Shown in pieces: positions 3,477 to 7,892 of a DNA stretch of 7,892 nt. Where the stretch lies: assembly GCA_009786775.1 (NCBI GenBank), contig WQRL01000071.1, forward strand, positions 1 to 7,892, read 5' to 3'. The notes under the pieces are model-generated. The model made no database searches. It was not told where the DNA came from and saw only the letters and a list, made by a program, of their open reading frames with translations. A program made the position numbers and the translations under genes. Positions within the stretch are counted from its first letter, which is position 1; each line of letters opens with the position of its first letter. Source of the stretch: Oscillospiraceae bacterium. GTDB lineage: Bacteria; Bacillota; Clostridia; Oscillospirales; Oscillospiraceae.

Positions 3477-5771
3477 CTATTCGTAGAAAACAGGAGCCTG
3501 TTCTTCCTCTGCGCCCTCTTCCCCGATGTTTGCCGGCGGAGCGTCTGTGTCGTAGACTACAACAGGAGCATTGTCATCTTCCACAACCCGCTCTTCTTCA
3601 CGAAGCGGCTGTGAGGAAGGGTCAATAAGAGCTCTTATGCTCAAGGAGACCTTCTTGCGGCTGTTGTCAATCTCAGTGATCTTGACATCAACTAACTGGC
3701 CTTCAGATAAGACTTCTGAGGGCAGGCCGATTCTGTGGTCGGTAATCTGCGAGATGTGTATGAGTCCGTCCACTCCCGGGCAAATTTCAGCAAATGCGCC
3801 AAAAGGCATCATTTTAACAATCTTGACATTAACCACATCACCGACTGCATTGTTTGTGGTAAATCTTGTCCACGGATTGTCCTCAGCCTTCTTGTAGCCG
3901 AGGGAAATCTTTCTGTTTTCTTTGTCGAAGGAAAGAACATAAACAGAAACTTCATCGCCTACATTCATAACTTCAGAGGGCTGCTTAATGCGTGTCCAGC
4001 TAAGTTCGGAAATGTGAATCATGCCGTCCACTCCGCCGATGTCAACGAATACACCATATGAGGTCATCGACTTAACCACACCGCTGTACTGCTTGCCGGT
4101 TTCAATTTCATTCCACAAAGACTCAGATTTCTCACGGCGCTCATCAACTTGAACAGCGCGGATTGAACCAACTACTCTTCTCCTTGACTGATTGACCTCG
4201 GTAACGCGCAGCTTTACAGCTTTCTTTACTATCTCAGACATCGGAGCGGACTTAGGCAGTCCTGTCTGAGAGGCCGGCACGAATACCCTTACACCCTTGA
4301 CATTGACTACTACGCCACCCTTGTTCTCTTCCACAACGGTGCCTTCTACAATTGTCCTATTTTCTCTGGCCTGCTCGATAGTATCCCAGTTCTTGATCGC
4401 ATCCAAGCGCCTCTTGGATAGCATAACCATACCTTCTACGTCGTTTACACGCATTACGAATGCTTCAATGGGATCCCCAATTTTGATAATTTCATTGATG
4501 TCGGTGTTCTCGTCATCAGTAAATTCATCTGTTGGTATGTATCCCGACTGCTTCGTACCAAGCTCCACTGAAACTTCTGTAGGCGTGATAGACGTAACAT
4601 AGCCGGTTACTTTTTCTCCTGTATGTAAAGTCTTAATCGACTTCTCAAGCATTTCTTCGAAGGTTTCCGGCACGTTTGATTCTTCCTGACTCTTTTCCGC
4701 AGCGTCTTCCGACACATCAACTGCTTCTGGCTTCGACTCCTGCTGAGCTTCCTGCTCATTTGCCGGTGGTTCCATTGCTGCTTGTGCTTCTTCTGGCTGT
4801 GCTTCTCCGGATTTCTGCGTATCTTGCCCAATTGCAAGGTCACAAGCCTCGGCCTGTACCTCAGGTGCTTCTACGCTTTCCGGCTCAAGGGTGGATTCTT
4901 GTTCCAATTCCCGAGTATCCATGCTTACTTCTTCGCTCATTTTGTGGGTGACCTCCTTAATAATCCACGCCGGTGTCGACGCGCCGGCAGTTATGACAAC
5001 TGTGTCTGACTGACGGATATTAGCGCCCTCAAGTTCATCCGCATTTTCTACGAAGATGACCCTTGGGCAATTTTCCTTACAAATATCCGCAAGTCTGAGG
5101 CTGTTTGCGCTGTTTTTCCCTCCAACTACAACCATAACATCCGCAATTTTAGATAAATCCTCAGCCTCCTGCTGGCGTTTGCAAGTTGCAGCGCATATTG
5201 TATCAAATATATTTGGGTTTGTACACTCTTTTTTTAATATTTGAGCACAGGAATTATATGCGGCTCTCGAATTTGTCGTTTGAGAGACCATTGAAACCTG
5301 ACAATTTTTATGAAAACCGCCCTTTAGCCAGGCGCTCAGCTCCTGCGGCGTCTCAAAAATCACACAATTTTCACTAAGGCTCGAAATGGCCACCACCTCC
5401 GGGTGAGTGGGCTTGCCAATTATAATTATAAGTCTGCCTAATAGTGACTGCTCAGTGACAATATCATGAATTTTCTTAACATCAGGGCAAGTCGCGTCAA
5501 TAATATTTACATCGAGCTTCTCAAGTGCTTCCATCTCGCCCTTGCTCGCCCCATGGCAGCGGATGATCACAGTATCCCCGGACTTGGCTTCGGAAACATC
5601 GTTTACTACTCCGACTCCCTTGCCTTGAAGATCGCGGACTACATTGGTGTTGTGAATTACAGGGCCTAAAGTCACGCAGCTCCGGGATGAGCCGGCAGCC
5701 TTTTCACACAGGGACACAGCCCTTGAAACACCGAAACAGAAACCGGCGGATTTTGCAACAATGACCTCCAT
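3477..5771 (-). CDS. ispH-rpsA: fusion of 4-hydroxy-3-methylbut-2-enyl diphosphate reductase (IspH) with ribosomal protein S1
   Basis: One uninterrupted 764-residue frame (ATG 5771 start) joins two proteins. Residues 1 to about 277 are IspH, the [4Fe-4S] enzyme that reduces HMBPP to IPP and DMAPP as the last MEP-pathway step. Cluster cysteines are C12 (AGFCFGV), C95 (DATCPDV) and C193 (FDTICAAT). Also present are H40, H73 (RCHG), H123 and E125 (KPTHPEV), SQTTNS (163-168), S221 and N223 (GGKNSANS) and AGAST (262-266). A low-complexity acidic Glu/Ala/Gln/Pro linker spans about 278-375. Four S1 RNA-binding domains follow at about 385-455, 472-538, 558-627 and 643-712, then an acidic tail; four domains are typical of Firmicute S1. 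NCBI-type annotations know this fusion in Clostridia. I preferred ATG 5771 over GTG 5777 because it puts the first cysteine at 12, as in E. coli, and has GAGG 10 nt upstream. It forms TAATG with the plsC stop. A strong internal RBS and ATG lie at the domain junction. Confidence 0.97.
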   Translation of the reverse strand: MEVIVAKSAGFCFGVSRAVSLCEKAAGSSRSCVTLGPVIHNTNVVRDLQGKGVGVVNDVSEAKSGDTVIIRCHGASKGEMEALEKLDVNIIDATCPDVKKIHDIVTEQSLLGRLIIIIGKPTHPEVVAISSLSENCVIFETPQELSAWLKGGFHKNCQVSMVSQTTNSRAAYNSCAQILKKECTNPNIFDTICAATCKRQQEAEDLSKIADVMVVVGGKNSANSLRLADICKENCPRVIFVENADELEGANIRQSDTVVITAGASTPAWIIKEVTHKMSEEVSMDTRELEQESTLEPESVEAPEVQAEACDLAIGQDTQKSGEAQPEEAQAAMEPPANEQEAQQESKPEAVDVSEDAAEKSQEESNVPETFEEMLEKSIKTLHTGEKVTGYVTSITPTEVSVELGTKQSGYIPTDEFTDDENTDINEIIKIGDPIEAFVMRVNDVEGMVMLSKRRLDAIKNWDTIEQARENRTIVEGTVVEENKGGVVVNVKGVRVFVPASQTGLPKSAPMSEIVKKAVKLRVTEVNQSRRRVVGSIRAVQVDERREKSESLWNEIETGKQYSGVVKSMTSYGVFVDIGGVDGMIHISELSWTRIKQPSEVMNVGDEVSVYVLSFDKENRKISLGYKKAEDNPWTRFTTNNAVGDVVNVKIVKMMPFGAFAEICPGVDGLIHISQITDHRIGLPSEVLSEGQLVDVKITEIDNSRKKVSLSIRALIDPSSQPLREEERVVEDDNAPVVVYDTDAPPANIGEEGAEEEQAPVFYE
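4938..4958 (-). promoter_or_regulatory. candidate internal ribosome binding site and start for free S1 protein
   Basis: At the IspH/S1 boundary the minus strand reads AAGGAGGT (4951-4958), 10 nt, then ATG (4938-4940), in frame with the fusion. The 8-base match to the anti-Shine-Dalgarno is the strongest one I noticed in the window. Initiation here would give a 487-residue protein starting MSEEVSMDT and carrying the linker plus four S1 domains. The same bases encode Lys-Glu-Val at the end of IspH, so part of the match could be coding coincidence. The 10-nt spacing is slightly long. Confidence 0.5.
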
Positions 5772-6394
5772 TAGCACGCAGCCTCAGGATTGAGCGACTC
5801 AATGCGGCTCATTAAATCATTTGCAAGAAGCTGGTACTCCTCCGCCGAGCGTCTGCCGGACAATCTTTCGACCTGGTACGGCTCACCTATTATGAGGGTG
5901 AGCTTTTGGAAAATTTTCTTCCGGCGGGGTACAAAAATCGGCACAATCGGAACCCCTGCGCGTTCTGCAATTTTCACGGCACCGCTCTTGGGTTCAATCT
6001 GGTTATAGTGTGTTGCCCTTGTGCCTTCAGGGAAAATAGCTACCTTCTCACCTTTCTTAAAGTGGGAAAGTGTCTGCTTTATCGTTTCAATGTCCTGCAT
6101 ATCCCTGTCTACGCTTATAGCTCCGAGCTTTACGACGATGCATGACAAAACAGGAATTTTGAAAAGCTCAATCTTGGCAATAAAATGCAAAAAGCAGTTA
6201 ACTCCGAATGCAAATGCAACAAAAAGCGGATCTGTCAGGCTTGAATGATTGGAGCACACCATGGCAGCTCCCTTGGGGATTTTATCCTGCCCTCTGATAT
6301 CCAGCCAGCAGAATAGCCCAAAAAACGCACGGGTCAGGTGAAAAGCCCCTCTATAAAACTTGTAACTTGCTTTCTTCTTTAACTTGTGGCTCAT
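5771..6394 (-). CDS. plsC: 1-acyl-sn-glycerol-3-phosphate acyltransferase (PlsC family)
   Basis: This 207-residue protein has the length of small bacterial PlsC enzymes, which acylate lysophosphatidic acid to phosphatidic acid at the membrane. The acyltransferase motifs are clear: HX4D as NHSSLTD (H50, D55), the IELFKIPVLSCIVVKLGAI region (75-93), FPEGTR (121-126) and the GVPIVPIFV block (147-155). The N-terminus is basic, followed by a hydrophobic stretch (about 17-33) that suggests peripheral or interfacial membrane association. The start is ATG 6394, with GAGAGG 10 nt upstream. The next in-frame Met (residue 46) would remove much of the lead-in to HX4D, so the 44-nt overlap with cmk looks real. 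The stop shares a base with the ATG of ispH-rpsA, which suggests translational coupling. The order cmk-plsC-ispH is common in Clostridia. Acyl-donor specificity (acyl-ACP or acyl-CoA) cannot be read from the sequence. Confidence 0.94.
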   Translation of the reverse strand: MSHKLKKKASYKFYRGAFHLTRAFFGLFCWLDIRGQDKIPKGAAMVCSNHSSLTDPLFVAFAFGVNCFLHFIAKIELFKIPVLSCIVVKLGAISVDRDMQDIETIKQTLSHFKKGEKVAIFPEGTRATHYNQIEPKSGAVKIAERAGVPIVPIFVPRRKKIFQKLTLIIGEPYQVERLSGRRSAEEYQLLANDLMSRIESLNPEAAC

Positions 6395-7070
6395 GTCGGA
6401 AAAACCTCTCTGTAATTAAATTGCATAATGCCTCAAAGCTCTCTTCAAGGTTAAGTTCTGTGGTATCCAAAATCACAGCGTCATCGGCCGCCTTTAGCGG
6501 AGCAGCTTCACGCTCACTGTCATTTTTGTCACGGGAGAGCATCGCCGCCTCAACATCTTCCAGCTTAGTGCCGGGATCTTTTTCCAGCAGCTCCAAATAC
6601 CTCCTATACGCCCTCTTCTTAGGCTCGGCAGTTATAAAAATTTTAAGCCCTGCATCAGGCAAAACCACAGTTCCTATATCCCTGCCGTCCATTATTGTAT
6701 CATACTTAACAGCCATCTCGCGCTGCATAGAAAGCAGAAATGCCCTCACAGATTTCATCGCCGAAACATCGGAAGCATACTTTGACGCTTCGGGAATTCT
6801 TATCTCATCAGTGACATCTTCGCCATTTAAGAGCATGCGCTGGATGCCATCATTGTCATATTTCATCTCAAGGGAAATTTCAGGCAGCAGCTTTGTCACA
6901 TTTGGTTCATCCCGGGAATCCACGCCGCGCCTCAGCGCATAAAGGCCTACGCACCGGTACAGCGCACCTGTGTCAACATAGATAATACCAAAGTGTTTAG
7001 CAGCCCTCTTCGAAAGCGTGCTCTTCCCCGCCCCGGCAGGTCCGTCTAGCGCAATACTCCTGTTTTCCAT
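6351..7070 (-). CDS. cmk: (d)CMP kinase (cytidylate kinase)
   Basis: This 239-residue kinase phosphorylates CMP and dCMP with ATP in the cytoplasm, recycling CMP released by phospholipid synthesis and by IspF. The P-loop is GPAGAGKST (10-18). VDTGALYR (32-39) holds the CMP-binding Asp33 and Arg39. DGRDIGT (128-134) and the LID-like region with SRDKNDSERE (179-188) plus PLKAADDA (191-198) are typical of Cmk rather than adenylate kinase. The tail from about 225 is a short charged extension that overlaps the plsC start. The start ATG at 7070 has GAGG 10 nt upstream, in the 12-nt gap after the flavoprotein gene. Products of the neighbouring genes release or use CMP/CTP (IspD uses CTP, IspF releases CMP), though this link is only contextual. 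Confidence 0.97.
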   Translation of the reverse strand: MENRSIALDGPAGAGKSTLSKRAAKHFGIIYVDTGALYRCVGLYALRRGVDSRDEPNVTKLLPEISLEMKYDNDGIQRMLLNGEDVTDEIRIPEASKYASDVSAMKSVRAFLLSMQREMAVKYDTIMDGRDIGTVVLPDAGLKIFITAEPKKRAYRRYLELLEKDPGTKLEDVEAAMLSRDKNDSEREAAPLKAADDAVILDTTELNLEESFEALCNLITERFFRHEPQVKEESKLQVL

Positions 7071-7082
7071 TTTTTACCGTCC

Positions 7083-7892
7083 TCATATATTAGTTGTCAA
7101 ACTTGCGGCGGCACCGCCCGCAGCATAGCCTGTAGACCATGCAATCTGTAGGTTATACCCCCCGGTATAGGCATCTGCGTCAATAATTTCACCGGCAAAA
7201 AACAGCCCCTGTACAAACTTTGATTCCATAGTCTTGGGATTAATTTCTTTAAGCGAAACCCCGCCGGAGGTTATAATGGCCTCCTCAACAGGCCGCGGCC
7301 CGCTTATATCAATGCGCAGTGCCTTAATTAAACTTACCAGCCGCAGCCTCTCTTCGCGGCTAACTGAATGAACCTTCTTCACCGGCGAAATGCCTGATTT
7401 TTCGACTATAACGCAAATCATAGACTTATGCAGCAGTTCCCCTAGAGAATTAGAAAAATCGCGGCTCTTATACTTCTCAAAATCCCTCAAAACCCGCAAA
7501 TCCAGCTTCTTTTCATCCAGGGCGGGCTTGAGGTCAATCACTGCATAGTAGCTTTTTTTATCAAACTGCCGCATATGGGCACTTGCAGAAAGAGCCAGAG
7601 GGCCGGAAAGTCCAAAATGAGTGAATAATAATTCACCAAAATCTACAAAAACAGGCTTTTTGCCGCCGTCAAAAACAGACATCTGAACATTTTTCAGAGC
7701 CAGCCCCTGCATCATGCCGCAGACTTCAGGCTCGGCAACAAGCGGGACGAGGGAGCCGCGCAGCTCCGTAACATTATGCCCTAGCGACTTTGCCATTTCA
7801 TACCCATCCCCTGTCGAACCTGTGCCGGGATAGGACATACCCCCTGTGGCCAAAATAACGGATTTGCAAGAAATAACCCCTTTTTCTGTCAC
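7083..7892 (-). CDS. HI0933/BaiN-family NAD(P)/FAD-dependent oxidoreductase (partial, N-terminus off the right edge)
   Basis: The frame is open to the window edge. The 269 codons seen are the C-terminal two-thirds of a family that usually runs to about 400-420 residues, so roughly 140 residues with the N-terminal Rossmann GxGxxG are missing. The GTG at the edge is probably an internal Val codon. Visible family blocks are ILATGGMSYPGTGSTGDGY (from the 13th codon), FGELLFTHFGLSGPLAL (about 85-101), AIITSGGVSLKEI (205-217) and the FAD-binding C-terminal block FFAGEIIDADAYTGGYNLQ (231-249). The family (YhiN, HI0933, BaiN) contains flavoproteins of mostly unknown physiological substrate; BaiN acts on bile-acid intermediates in one clostridium, but that cannot be carried over here. 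The gene ends 12 nt before cmk and is probably co-transcribed with it, an adjacency that recurs in Clostridia. Confidence 0.92.
   Translation of the reverse strand: MTEKGVISCKSVILATGGMSYPGTGSTGDGYEMAKSLGHNVTELRGSLVPLVAEPEVCGMMQGLALKNVQMSVFDGGKKPVFVDFGELLFTHFGLSGPLALSASAHMRQFDKKSYYAVIDLKPALDEKKLDLRVLRDFEKYKSRDFSNSLGELLHKSMICVIVEKSGISPVKKVHSVSREERLRLVSLIKALRIDISGPRPVEEAIITSGGVSLKEINPKTMESKFVQGLFFAGEIIDADAYTGGYNLQIAWSTGYAAGGAAASLTTNI

Noticed and set aside
4607..4843. A 78-codon minus-strand frame within the fusion linker
   Set aside because: It is an alternative frame of the repetitive Glu/Gln/Ala linker and has no RBS or recognisable family.
5772..5777. GTG start of ispH two codons upstream of the chosen ATG
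   Set aside because: GAGG would be only 4 nt from it. ATG 5771 has better spacing, and places the first cluster cysteine at residue 12 as in E. coli.
6367..6942. A 191-codon serine-rich open frame on the plus strand opposite cmk
   Set aside because: It is fully antisense to a well-conserved kinase, has no recognisable domain and its composition looks like reversed coding sequence. It is a shadow frame.
1..7892. A novel defence, mobile or biosynthetic system
   Set aside because: All coding capacity is accounted for by conserved core genes on one strand. There are no transposase, phage, toxin-antitoxin or array-like sequences.

Overview
This window is a chromosomal housekeeping region. Every gene I can support lies on the minus strand, so transcription runs from position 7892 towards position 1. 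The gene set points to a Gram-positive, low-to-moderate-GC member of the Clostridia, perhaps near the Ruminococcaceae/Oscillospirales. The evidence is an IspH-ribosomal S1 fusion, a CarD-type RNA polymerase regulator, a CdaA/YbbR (CdaR) c-di-AMP pair, strong AGGAGG-type ribosome binding sites, and sigma-A-like promoters. I cannot name a species. I see no mobile element, CRISPR array, tRNA or rRNA.

Upstream block (7892 to 3402). The C-terminal part of an HI0933/BaiN-family flavoprotein is followed by cmk (cytidylate kinase), plsC (1-acyl-glycerol-3-phosphate acyltransferase) and a 764-codon ispH-rpsA fusion. Spacing is tight: a 12-nt gap, then a 44-nt overlap, then a TAATG stop/start overlap. 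The block ends in a strong intrinsic terminator at 3402-3442. It combines nucleotide precursor supply, phospholipid synthesis, the last step of the MEP isoprenoid pathway and translation. A near-perfect internal Shine-Dalgarno sequence followed by an ATG sits exactly at the IspH/S1 junction, so a free S1 protein could also be made.

Middle intergenic region (3184-3476, 293 bp). In transcription order it holds the terminator, a 24-bp palindrome, an 11-bp direct repeat in two copies with a 22-bp period, a sigma-A-like promoter with a perfect TATAAT, and a leader of about 105 nt in front of carD.

Downstream block (3183 to 1). The order is carD, ispD, ispF, cdaA and the start of a ybbR/cdaR gene that runs off the left edge. 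IspD and IspF are two more MEP-pathway enzymes, so three of the pathway's enzymes are encoded within about 4.4 kb. A 9-bp-stem hairpin lies between carD and ispD, and its 3' arm can alternatively pair with the ispD ribosome binding site. cdaA appears to have its own promoter abutting the ispF stop codon. CdaA makes c-di-AMP at the membrane, and YbbR/CdaR is its usual partner and regulator.

Most of the region is conserved core biology. The points worth a second look are regulatory or fine-scale: the internal start in the IspH-S1 fusion, the ispD leader, the altered isoprenoid-gate residues in IspF, the repeats in front of carD, and the poly-A tract that could link the cdaA and ybbR frames.
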